A DNA stretch of 64,000 nucleotides from the NCBI GenBank assembly GCA_030544215.1, contig JARZZO010000013.1, positions 23,612,729 to 23,676,728 of the forward strand, in the 5' to 3' direction. Positions 21,816 to 32,859 of this stretch are shown here, piece by piece. The DNA is from Zantedeschia hybrid cultivar (taxonomy: Eukaryota; Streptophyta; Magnoliopsida; Alismatales; Araceae). How positions within the stretch are numbered: position 1 is the first letter of the stretch; each line of letters opens with the position of its first letter. The notes beneath the pieces were generated by a model that was not told where the DNA came from, did not search any database, and was given only the letters and a program-made list of their open reading frames with translations. The position numbers and the translations under genes are program-made.

Positions 21816-24586
21816 GATAAGTAAAATCTATTTAGCAGATGTTCAATTATTAAAGTTTAAAACAAGACATGGTCTTTTGTTCAAGTTTAACTCCCACTAA
21901 TTTTCGACGGACTGTATAACCCTCAGTTATACAGAACGGGAGACGCCGACAGTCTCCTAGTGGGGATCAGAATCTCAATGACTTGCACTACAGCCTTGTG
22001 GATAGCACAACAAACTGTAATACAATCAGAGAGCACCCAACTCATGGGACTTGCAACTCTTTGCAATATCTGATCATAGCTTCGGTCCCCAGAGATTTAA
22101 TGGCCTTGTGGATAGCACAACAAACCACTAATTCTGGTCTAAGCTAACCATCATTACGCGACGAGCATAGATTTGCATGCAGCCCTTGTGGATAGCACAA
22201 CAAAGCTACATGGTTCCTCTACCCCGATCTATAGGCATCTAATGCCATAGCCACAGTTTCTCCTCCCAATTAAGCAGGCCTTGTGATTTGAATCCTATGA
22301 CTATAATGATGGTGGACCACGCGGTAAGTTCTTAACTACTCGCGTCGGCTTAGAGTTTATCTGAGGGTATTTAGATAACTTTTTATCTTGGTCTCTCCTA
22401 GGTGATAGTATATAAATACATCGTATATATTTACTAAATACTATAACCTGCTTTGATTCATAATCAAAAGATAAACAATGCATCTCATACATGTCATTAG
22501 TGTGGTCATGGATAGCACAGCGGGTTTGACTGGAGCCAACAGTCAAACGCACACATAATCTAATTATAACATTTACATTAGATACCCTGCAATCACATAG
22601 GCAAGAGATCTCCATCTTTTCGCCTTCCTGGTTGCAGCTGTGGATCGTCCTCGCTCCTTCCTCGGTTGCCTCGATCAGATTACATTTAAATTCTAGAATT
22701 TATAAGTAAATTGAAGAAGGCCTTATGACGAGTACAAGAGAGAGAGGGAGGTAGAAATACATCGGAGTATGAGAGAGAGAGGTGCGCAGACCTCTATTTA
22801 TTAACAATTAATAATCAAACATACATCCACGATCCACACAATCCATTCATCACATGAATAATAAAAAGTGCATATCCATGACCACGGTGTGTTTTAGACA
22901 TCCACACATGATTCAGCGCATCACATGGGTAAAACAAATGAGTTTTCAAAAATAGATAAATTTTGGCTTTCAAAAAGCTGGGATCCAATCAAAATTGGCA
23001 TTTGAATTTCGAAAACTCATTTTATTAACTTAACATGTAATTAAATCTAAATTTAAAAGCATCAAAACACACATCACATGTGCACACACTCCAAATTAAT
23101 AATTCAAGATTGTTCCATGCAAATTAGAACATTTCTAATAATCTAACACTTAGATTAAACCCCATTAATAATCTAACAATTAGACTATTTAGAGATTAAT
23201 CTAACTCTTAGATTAATCTAACAAAGTTAATTAAAAAATTTAACACTTAAATTAATAATCAACCAAACTAATTATTAACTTCTAATCTAACACTTAGATT
23301 AGCTAATTAATGTTAATTATTAATTTAACTCTTAAACTAATAATTAACACTAACTAATTAATAATTAATTAATCTAACTCTTAGATTAAATAATTAAAGT
23401 TATCATTGATTTAACTATTAAATAAATGAATAACAATAATTAATCAAGGACTACTAATTTATCATTTAAATCATTCATTTAAGTTAATTATTAATTTAAC
23501 AATTAAATTAATAACTAACTCAAACTAATAATTAACAATTAGATGTATTAATAATTAATAATCTAACAATTAGATTAAAAATTATTGATTACTAATTTTA
23601 ACTCTTAAAATTAGATAAATTGAAGTCAATAATTAATTTAACACTTAAACTAACATTAACCTCAATTAATCTACAACTAATTGCTAATTAATAAATCCTT
23701 AATTAAGTTAATGATTCAAAATCATTAATAAATGCCCAATTAAATTTAAAATTGAATGATAATTTTAATCCTCAAAACAATTTTGAGAATTTTAAAATCA
23801 ATTCAAATTTTATTTCTAATTTAAATGGGCTTATGGGGTTTGAAATGGGGTTTATTAAAATTAAAATTTTGACCCAGCCACTAGGGCAATGGGTTCGAGC
23901 CCCTGGCTCGGCCAGGCTTGAACCCTGGCTCGGCCAGGGGTTCGGTCAAGGGCGCAGACCCAGACCAGATCTGGGACGGGCCCAGACCGCCTGCACCCGG
24001 CCCGGTCCAACCGGGTCGGGGCCGACCGGTTCGCCTGAATCCTATCTTCCCCAAATGCCCAACACAGCAGGTTGTAGGAAACCCTAGGGTTTCCACCCTG
24101 GCGGCGCCGACCGCCGTGCTCCGGGCCCCCCCGGCGGGTGCCGGCCCCGCCGGCGATACCCCCGGCGCCGGCAGGGTCGCCGGCGGTGGCCAGAATAGTA
24201 GCCGGCCGAGCCCTCCAAAACCCCCAAAAATCAGATTTTTCCAGGTTTTAAGACCAACTTTGGGCTCGTTTTTGCAGCTCTTCGAGGCCAACCCGACGCC
24301 GGAAAAATACCGGATGTGCAGTGACTATCACCTAAAGATCCGGAGTCTCGGCCGGCCATCCCAACGCTTGGGAAGCCGATTGAAGCCGCCGTAAACTCGC
24401 CGTTCTTCGTCTCACGAAGAACACGAAAAACCCCAAATAAAATCCAAAAAATCACAGAAAAATAATCAAATTATCTGTGTTCATCTCATGAACACTAATC
24501 CGTCATTTTAATCGGATTAAACGCATGGAATAACTCAAGAAAAATTAATTTCGGAAACCGAAACGGGACGAGAAACAGTGAAACCT
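21816..24586 (-). other. Long untranslated leader of the copia element
   Basis: This ~2.8-kb stretch lies between the primer binding site and the gag start. 21994-22204 holds three copies of CTTGTGGATAGCACAACAA and a fourth partial near 22506. 22940-23880 is very AT-rich with many short palindromes of type ATCTAAC(A/T)(A/C)TTAGAT. 23880-24480 is GC-rich. Angela/BARE elements are known for long leaders. I cannot exclude a foreign insertion in the AT-rich part. Confidence 0.6.
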
Positions 24587-24587
24587 G

Positions 24588-24599
24588 GCTCTGATACCA
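24588..24599 (-). promoter_or_regulatory. Copia primer binding site (initiator-Met tRNA)
   Basis: One base after the LTR end the minus strand reads TGGTATCAGAGC, an exact 12-base match to the complement of the plant tRNA-iMet 3' end. Confidence 0.93.
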
Positions 24600-24600
24600 C

Positions 24601-26153
24601 TGTTGGGTTTTCTCGGTTTCTCCGGATCGCTCACGCAGCGGAAAAACAAAATAATTTACAGCGATCCGTTCCCGTTTCGGAATATAAAATACGAGATAAT
24701 CGGATTATCTTTTCTCACCGTGTGCGGATTCGAATCCGCAGCCGTTTGGTTCCGTCGGTGTGACACCGAAAGCCGTGCAAGCGCCCGGCCTCTAGGGAAG
24801 TCCACGCGATCCTCCCCGCGACGGATATCCTCGAGTTCGTCGTTCTTCGCAGCCCATGAAGCCTCCGCCGGTCGCCACAATGATCGCTGCAGCGCGCGGA
24901 CGATTTCCCGTCGAACGGGATTCGGAGAAGTGGCAGAGCAGATATGGATCTGCCTGGGCGTCAGAGAAAGATAGAAAACGAGGAGGGGCGGCTAGGGTTA
25001 GCAGCAGCTTGGCCTGCTCAGCCCGTTCGCTATGTTTTATACTAACCGTGCGGTTTTTCATAAAAACCCCTGGTTTGTATAAAACCCACTTATTTATCCA
25101 TCGCCTTGAGAATCATTTGCGTGTGACCCTCTAGGCCCAAGTACCAGTCCAGTTAATGGCCCAACAAGCCCAGTGACTCCTCACTGGCTTTATTAATTAA
25201 TTAATAACCCTTTATTAATCAATTAATCAATCGAATTGATGTCGCACATCGAATTCGACCGGGCCTTCGATCACGTTGGGTGCCAAGCAACACCGCGTGA
25301 ACCCGGAAGGTATTTGGGGTTAAGTAACCCACTCTTGGAACCTTTCCGTCGACAGTTACCGTGTGGATATAATCCTTCATTCGTACAATGCTTTCGAGTC
25401 AACTCAAGGTATGGCGAGCTGTCAAACCCTAACCGGTCGACTCACTTGGATTGGATGCCGCTGATGAATATCGGAAAACTCCTTTCCCGATATTATCGTC
25501 CGCCCTGGCCAGGGACTTTCGCGCATCCTTCCTAGAGCATTCTCTCTCTAAGTACCGAGAGCGAATGATTCCTTATTGACACACAATTCCCTTCGACGGT
25601 ATTCTGCTGCACCCAATCCTTGGCGTATTAGAATCCCGTGGCTAGAGATTCGTAGACCAAGGTCAAAGTACAGAAGTCCACCGCCAAGGTGTCCTTGGTG
25701 TCTCAGGTCCGAGGACCATCCACGCAACTGCGACAATAGAATCAAGCTGGTTGACAGTCAGGTACAATACCATCCAGCGATTCAGTCTGATCAGTTCAGT
25801 GAACTCATTCTCCAATGAGCACCTACAGATTCGCCTTAGTGTCTCCACACGAATGACTTATGAGACCAGTCATCCTCATCATATGAGCAGGAGTAATCTG
25901 TACTTAGTCTAACCGGATATCCGATGTCCTTCTCGGATATCCTCCGACTAGGAACGATTAAGAATATGTGTGTTTAAGTGATCAGTCTCAGTAGTATGAT
26001 CTCATCATAATCTGATCACCATAGCACATATTCACAGACTTCATTATGAAACGATAATTAACGCGATTTACACATAATGAATATTATGCCATTTAATTAA
26101 TAATGAACGAGATTTACATTGTTAGATTGGCTTGTAGGCCACCTAAACTAACA
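24601..26153 (-). repeat. 5' LTR of the copia element
   Basis: On the minus strand it runs from TGTTAGTTTAGGTGG (26153) to AACCCAACA (24601), TGTT...AACA, 1553 bp. It is followed by the primer binding site. No second LTR of this element is in the window. Confidence 0.9.
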
Positions 26154-26534
26154 GGGCTGTACTGACAGCACTCTGAAACGCGTCGCTCACCACGGACGCC
26201 GTTCAGACGATAGGACAGGCCGTACTAACAACGCTCTGGCGCCGTATACTGACATCGCGGGGTCGCAGTTTGAATCGCGTCGACCATCATGGACGCCGTT
26301 CAGACGACGAGATAAGGGCCGTACTCTCACGGCCCGAAACCCGCCCACGTGGCGCACACGTGGAACAACAGCAACAGACTTGAATGGTGTCCACACGGAC
26401 AGACGCCTTTTGAAAGGCGTCGATCAGTGCCGACGTCATTCAGTCAGAATTCTCAAGACCCCCCTCAGGGTCCAAACCAGGGGATCCGGCCCGAACCCGA
26501 CCCGAATACAGAACCCGAAACCTCAGTCCTTACA
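26154..26534 (-). repeat. Start of the family-T 5' LTR, beyond the copia
   Basis: It matches 15003-15379 and ends with the LTR terminus TGTAAGGACTGAGG (minus strand), immediately followed by the TSD GTAGG at 26535-26539. Confidence 0.9.
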
Positions 26535-26539
26535 GTAGG

Positions 26540-26939
26540 AGAGCATTCTCTCTGGGGGGTTCCCTAGGCATACATCAACTAAGACCGTTAAGTCGAAGAG
26601 CTTACAATCAGAACAAAAAGTGATCCCCAACTTCTTTATTCTATGGGGTGGCTTGCCTACATAGAGGGTGAAGTGAAACTGAGCCTAGAGAAAGACGATC
26701 GGGATTGGTGATCTAGCAGGCACTCGCTAGCGACTACTTCGAAGGCTTAGAACGCTTACAAGAATATGCCAACTCGGCTTAGAGAAGGGCATAGACCACT
26801 ACAAGACTAATGCACAACTTGGGCAGCTAGCAAAGAGACTGGACTAAATACGAGACGTACGGTAGGGAAGAAAGAACGAAGACGTAGCATGAATCGAAAG
26901 CAGCGAAGGCTTATCAGACTATACGTGTACTACTAGACC
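26540..26939. other. Spacer, nothing recognised
   Basis: Mitochondrial-type sequence directly continuing the host sequence interrupted at 12649. No gene was recognised. Confidence 0.4.
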
Positions 26940-27960
26940 ACCAAGACTAATAGGTATTTCGGCCTAAAGAAAGGGGCAGGTCTATTAGACGATCCACCAT
27001 CACCTCAAGAGCCAATATCAGACTGACGACAGTATCAAGCTAATTAAAATAAGCAAAAACGTCCTTCGTCCGACACAGCGAAAAAGATTCTCATCTTTCC
27101 GAACCTCAAACGCATTTGTCGCCAACCTTGAATTAACAGCAAACGACCTTTCGAATCAAGATTGCATTAACTCGAATAATAACACAAGCGGCCGTCTATC
27201 TGTAGCCGACTTGAGCTCAAACGAATAAGACTCACTCTCGCCAACTAGCCGATCTAACGCTGGTGGAAGGTCCCATCTTCAGGGATCCCCCTTAAGACCT
27301 ATGCAAGCCAATCATGGACTGGTTTTAATAGCCGTTGATTGACATAGTTGCCTATACCGAATAATCGTCTTTTGCCACCGCCCTACACAACCTGACTTAG
27401 TCGACCAGTGATTGGCCCCCAAATCATAACATGATGGTAAGTACCTATCAATCCTAGTCTCAAACCAATCGAGATCCGTAGGCATAAAGATCTTCTTATT
27501 AGGATCTAACGCATACCGTACCCGAGGGGCCCAGAGAAAGCCTTGCGACCACTGCTCACCCTTACAGTGAGTAAAGGTCATGAGGAAATGAAAAGCCGCG
27601 TCTTCGTAGGTAAATGCGGACCGAAGTCCCAACATCTCTTTCCACTTACGTTTTAGACGGGTTCACCCACCCCACACTGACCATGCCATGTGAGGCGGAG
27701 CTTAGGAATGAAACCAAGCCTACGTTAACACTCGGTGAAGAGGTAACGTAGGCAGCCAGGGCATGTACAACGGGAGTCATCTAGATATCACCAATTTGAT
27801 ATCATCAACTACTTTGAGGACGGGATGGAATCAATGTCCTTAATAGGCTCAACAATTGAGGCAAACGTCTTCTTATCTACTACTCTCTTGGCAAGTTCTA
27901 TAATCTTAGCCAACGATAAGAAAGACAGATAGAGTTGCACTAACCAATCCGCTTTGTTCT
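26940..27960 (-). pseudogene. Endogenous mitovirus RdRp remnant C
   Basis: Across several minus-strand frames the translation shows mitovirus RNA polymerase blocks in order. ALDPNKKIFMPTDLDWFETRI and YLPSCYDLGA come first. Then GGGKRRLFGIGNYVNQRLL with a following KPVHDWL gives motif-A-proximal text, and SFELKSATD comes next. Mitoviruses are capsid-less RNA viruses of mitochondria encoding only this polymerase. At least four frameshifts or stops break it, so no protein can be made. The text differs from copies A and B, which resemble each other much more, so it comes from a different mitovirus lineage. The limits are approximate. Confidence 0.75.
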
Positions 27961-29689
27961 CCCACCCCTTTCCACCCTTTCATATTTGACTAGCTATCAC
28001 TATTGGTCAAACCAGCCCCTAGTTGACATTTACTGCATCTCCTAAGAGCTGATGACGGAATGGACCACTCACCTTTCTTCCTTGACCTCATATCGATATG
28101 TATAATTGACAGAAGCTACTTTAAAAAAGGAAAAAGTAGGGCTTTTATGGAATATCCAGAAAGAAAGGAATGAAAGAACTCGACTGAAAGGGTCTGAAGG
28201 AGCCCGACCAGCGGGAGAGAAGGCGTATTCCCTTTCTTGATTGCCTTAGTCGAATGAGCTTGAGCCGTTGATCCCAATCTTTCCATGTCGACTTGAGGTG
28301 ATTGCTTACAGGCGTCTTTCTTCCTTGCAGGTAGCTGGATTGGCGATGGGAGATTAGCCCTTTGGATTAAGAAGATCATTGCTATTTGGAAATCTTGTTA
28401 GAGAAAGAGAAGATTAGCGGAATGGCATGCAGTGAGTGTACTTCTTTCTCGCAGCAAAGAATAATTTTGACGACTGGCACTAGATACTATTCACATTCTC
28501 CCTACCCCTGTGAGTAAGCTCATCCTTTGGCGCACTAGCTATCCAACTTCTCCATCAAAAAGAATACCACAAAGTGAATCTGATATGCAATCTTGTTCCT
28601 TATTCAGCCGGAAATGCAATTATTGTATGACAACTTTCCTTCTTTTTTTCTTTTCTCCCAAAAAGCTTTGGCAACTTCAGACGCGAGTTCTATAATAACG
28701 GTCAAAACGACCGAACGGGTAGCTTTGCTCTGCGCAATACCAAATCAATAGAAATATGGGATAGTGCGAAGAGAGGCCAAGAGTAGTATCCCAAAGGTTG
28801 TCCTGCTACGAAGTCATCCAAGGAACTGGTTGAACCCGAGTGCAGAATTCACACACCCGGATGCAAACTCCCGGCTGCCTGCATCACTTCGAACATGAAA
28901 ATCAAAGGCCACCTATCAATATAAAGATCATAGCGTGTCTACTATGATTCAACCTCCTCCTCTAAGAAAGTCATCAGTGCCACAACTTCCTTTCCTTGGG
29001 CTATAAATTGGTTTTGCTAAAGGAAACCCCACCGAGAATCAGAAATAGAAGCAAGGCTATTGAGCAGGAGAAGGGTTAAAGTCAGTTCAGAATAAAGAGT
29101 TGAGGGTTCCAATCTCTTTCCTACTAGGCTCAATCTGATCAGATATGATCAGGTAGGGACCGGACCTCGCAACTCAGTCAAGAAGATCAGTGAAGTACCT
29201 AAAAGAGTACTCTATTCCCTTTATAGAATTTGGCTTTTCGGCGATACAGTGGTTCAGAAAGAAAAGAAGCTAAACTCAAGGCAGTAACCCATACTCTACT
29301 GGTCCGGATTGCTAGCCTTGCTCGGCCTATCAACACTAGATTAGCATGAATTGACTAGTGAAATAGATTTGTTACCACCTCGAAATGCGACACTTGTTCT
29401 TCAACAACCGATATGTGACAAGGAATCTCTTTGATTGAAACCGATATGCGACAAAGAAAAAGAAAAGAAACCACACATTCTCTGCACCTATATACCAAAA
29501 ATTAGTTATAGTATATATATAAGGAATTCGAGACAGCTAGGTATCGTATATATATTTAAAATACGCTTAAAGACTTATCGTATGGTAAACTTTTTATTAC
29601 GTTTGCTAGACGTAAGACGATAAGGTTCTGTCCGCCTCCTCCTTAATAAGGGACTCCGCAAAGTTTCCATCTGACTCTTTTCGAGACTC
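27961..29689. other. Mitochondrial-type spacer, nothing recognised
   Basis: Only short frames (60-90 codons) without family resemblance. 28195-28215 shares a short dispersed repeat with 7027-7060. 29500-29570 is AT-rich with TATATATA runs. Confidence 0.4.
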
Positions 29690-31315
29690 CTATCGATGTC
29701 CGTTAGTGGGCATCAAATCCCTACATCTAGAGCACTACGGAACCATAGTTTGAACAAAATTCCATAGCGGACGAAGACATCTCTGTCTTTCCGTTCGCGT
29801 TTAGGACTTGTGCAAACTACAGGTGGATCTATAAGGTCGTCAGTGGCGTATTCAAGTCTGTGACTACAACGGCGTACCAGGCAACATACTTAACATAAGA
29901 ACAGACCCGGATTAGTACTTCGAAAAGTTTGCTGTCCCCACGACTCTAAGACCATCAATTTCCTTTTCACAGAAAGATTTTGGTTTTAAGAAATCGATTA
30001 TGATAGGCCGAATCCAACCAAGACGATAAGGATTCACACAACCCCCTTTAGGGAGTGTGAACCACATCTCGATTGGATACGGTGATAAACCGGATGGAGA
30101 GTAAGCTAAAAGCCAGTGTCTCATCCACTTTCTACCTTTCTTAGGAAAAGTAGATCGTGAATAAACCCTATACCCGCCACCTCTCAATCTAATAGAAGTC
30201 TGAAGATTGACTCCTAAAAGAGAGAAATGAAAGGCTGGGGCGAACCCGCTAAATATATTTAGCACTTTGAGGGGGAGATAAATCCCATTCTCCACTCACA
30301 GTGAGAAAGTGTTTAGCGAATTTGAGACAACCAGAATCTGAGATGAGAGATTTCTCTTTCGAGATACTCACTTCACAGTCTTGGATGATTTTGAGGTACT
30401 CTTCAGCAACTTTAGGGTGACCTATTTACTAAGTCATCACCTAAAATTGCGTAGTCCTAGGGACCAAGCGGCCAGCCAGACTAACGCGTGATGCGTCAGT
30501 GCGCCACGATGAGTCCAAGGGGCTGACCCTTTGTAAATCAGTAGACGTGAGCTTTCATTGTTCGTAGAGTATTACTACTCGGGACCCTCAAAGACATGCC
30601 TTGCAGAGTATTTGCCCACGTGTATGGTAGATCCTCTCCCATTAGTCCGGCTAGCATTCTGCTGGACAAGTGGACCGGTAAAGAGTCAGTAGCGGCCTTG
30701 AGGTCAAAAGAATATAAATTCTTCAATCCTCGAAGTTGTTGGATCGGTTTGAGTTGGTCATATGTACCATCTATTGGCAAAAGCCACAAGACGGCCATAA
30801 CCCAATCATGCAGAGGCTTAAACAACCGCTGCAGGATCGGATTACATATGGCAAAGACCCTAACCTTTCTAGCCCCCTCCAGTTTAACCCTGCACGTTTT
30901 CAGCACGAGTCCTTATGTAAGGCCACCACAACCGTCTTGCAGGTCTGCAAAACGATAAAGTAGTAGGCGGTAGTCTTCCCCTTCTTTTGGATCGGGTTCG
31001 ATTGGCTTTGACCAATCGTCCTCAATAGTTACCATCCGAACTTTTGCCCAGGCGTTGGCTATCTTCCTAAGAAGGTCGGGTTTAAATAGAGTGATTAAAG
31101 CACTCGCATCCATAGGGAGCGTGTGCCATAAAGTCAATCTGCTAAATCCATAGTCACAAGACACCTCATGAGTATCCTTTCCAGGAGTCATGTGGGAATT
31201 GGGACCAGAGGACCACGAAGGACACTTGGTTCATCCTAAGTGCATAGGGATAGACTGGTAACGAGAGTAGGTATACGCGTTAAGCATGGGCTGCATTCGT
31301 GTCATTCGAGAGTAG
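29690..31315 (-). pseudogene. Endogenous mitovirus copy A, central and C-terminal RdRp with 3' region
   Basis: Minus-strand frames at 30913-31191, 30538-30906 and 29912-30295 give the middle and end of a mitovirus RdRp. Recognisable pieces are LTLWHTLPMDASALITLF, VRVFAICNPILQRLFKPLHDW, SFDLKAATDSLPV (motif A with Asp), and near 30440 the GDD catalytic motif. An extra base just after GDD and other indels split the frame. It aligns throughout with copy B (53340-57720). The 5' part of the same copy lies at 44440-45175. The two were separated by the family-T complex, with about 80 bases of viral sequence lost at this edge. Confidence 0.88.
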
Positions 31316-32859
31316 GAGACCCGATCACTAAATGGATGTCGGCCCATTAACTGCAGGTTCACACCCGGATCTCACACAACACATCTGGAGGAGTAAGCGC
31401 TAAACAAGGCTAAATATAACAATCACACGGACTACAAAGATGTAACAAGTGCGCAGGAAGGAAGATAACAATGTCCGTATACAGTTCAACAATAATTACA
31501 TGGTCCAACAAATTAAATAAGTACAGGCAGAAGTAAAGTACAACAACATCGGGGCATACCCCGGAACTGAGACAGCTGCTGGTCCGCACACCAAGAAGAC
31601 ACCACCCGCCGCCAAACGCCACAAGGTCCACACCTGAAACCGCAGGGAGTGAGCCACACCAGAATTGGGCTCAGTAGGGATCATCCGATCCCCTGCCTCC
31701 CACTCACACACCCACAAGTGCAACAACACAGATATATGACAATTAAACAAAGCAGTAAACATAGCACCCAACCTGATATGAAACGTACGATAAGCAGTGT
31801 AGCAGGAACAGTTCTAAGCAACCCGAAGAACCCAACACAGAGTCACGTCTCACAGCCAAAGTCCACAAAGCGACTGAATCACACTGTCGACCGAAGTCAA
31901 ACGTCGCCTCACAACACTACCACCACTACTCACGCATGTCCGCCCCTTCAGTGTTCCGGGGTACTGTAGGGTGAGGCAGTGAGTCAAACTAGGACTAGCT
32001 GGGACCAGTGTAGCACCACTGCCCAGCTACGTGTGCACACAAGCAGTCTAGATTACTGTCCTACCGACCGGATTGCCTCCATGCTAGGCCTCAGCGCTTC
32101 AGGAGGGCCCTGGGGACCGGCGAACCCCCGTCAAGCCGAAGCTACAGGAACTACCCACAACCCTAACCTCCCGGGCTGCGTCAGGCCAAAGGGCTAAGGG
32201 TACCACTCATAACCTTGATCAAAGGTCACATCAGGCCCAGTGGCTACAGGGGTAAAACAACTCCAACAGTACCACAACCAGCTCCACAGCAAGAAACGCG
32301 TCGGAAGCTGCCACGACAAACAGGGAAACCCCGACCCGCTGAGACCAAACAGCAACCCCTCGGATAGTGCACCAGCTACTCCGGCCCGACGGGCTCAAGG
32401 TGGTTCTGCTTCCCTCAGCCAAAGGTAAAACACAACATGTACCACTCCCCCACCGGTACGGCACAATGCCTCACAGACACCATGACCCTGTCCCCATCGG
32501 TCCATGGTGACAAACGTAAACCACAGTTATTCCGATTCCATATTCGCATAAGCACATACACACATATAACATGATTCCATTCGCACAGTAAACCTCCGTC
32601 TCAGCGTACAGCTTTAAGCATGCATTTGAACCATCCAAGAGTGAAACATATGTTAAAAACCAGGGTTTATGCAGTTCTGTTTTGAATCGCGTCGACCGAG
32701 GTCGACGCCATTCAAGCTCCTCAAACAGGTTCATTTAAAGCCAGATTATTCCTTAAAACGCGTCCACCTGGGAAGCCGCCGTTTGAAACGCGTCAGAGCT
32801 CTCAGACGCCATTCACACCGAAATTCCAGATTTGCAGACCCTCAGTCGGGGTGATTTCC
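31316..32859 (-). repeat. Family-T LTR fragment (3' half, end truncated)
   Basis: It matches 12685-14208 in the same orientation. The terminal ~35 bp of the LTR (…GTCGTTACA) is missing at 31316, where mitovirus copy A begins. At 32859 it stops abruptly against the complete end of another LTR. Confidence 0.88.

Larger units (their letters stand above)
19562..26153 (-). mobile_element. Ty1/copia element of the Angela/BARE lineage, 5' part only
   Basis: The order on the minus strand is: 5' LTR (24601-26153), primer binding site, a ~2.8-kb leader, a deleted gag, protease, GAG-pre-integrase, integrase, and the first part of reverse transcriptase. It ends abruptly at 19562 within RT, and the rest of RT, RNase H and the 3' LTR are missing. 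The long LTR and the polyprotein text (CLMGKMAKSPFSG, IHSDVCGPMS, ERRNRTLLDMVRSMMS) are typical of Angela/BARE elements. The polyprotein is interrupted by an in-frame stop near 21031 and shifts near 21300. The element lies inside a family-T LTR. Confidence 0.88.
12645..26539 (-). mobile_element. Family-T gag-only LTR element (TR-GAG type) with nested copia, with TSD
   Basis: This is a minus-strand LTR element. It has LTRs at 12650-15379 and 16954-19561 plus 26154-26534, and an interior of only 1574 bp at 15380-16953. The 5-bp TSD GTAGG is exact at 12645-12649 and 26535-26539. The interior has a tRNA-iMet-like primer binding site, one intact Gag frame and a polypurine tract, but no protease, RT, RNase H or integrase. 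Each LTR is longer than the interior. The two LTRs are nearly identical by eye, so the insertion is fairly young. Gag-only elements with terminal repeats are known in plants as TR-GAG elements and depend on other elements' enzymes. A 5'-part copia element occupies the second LTR. Confidence 0.9.
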
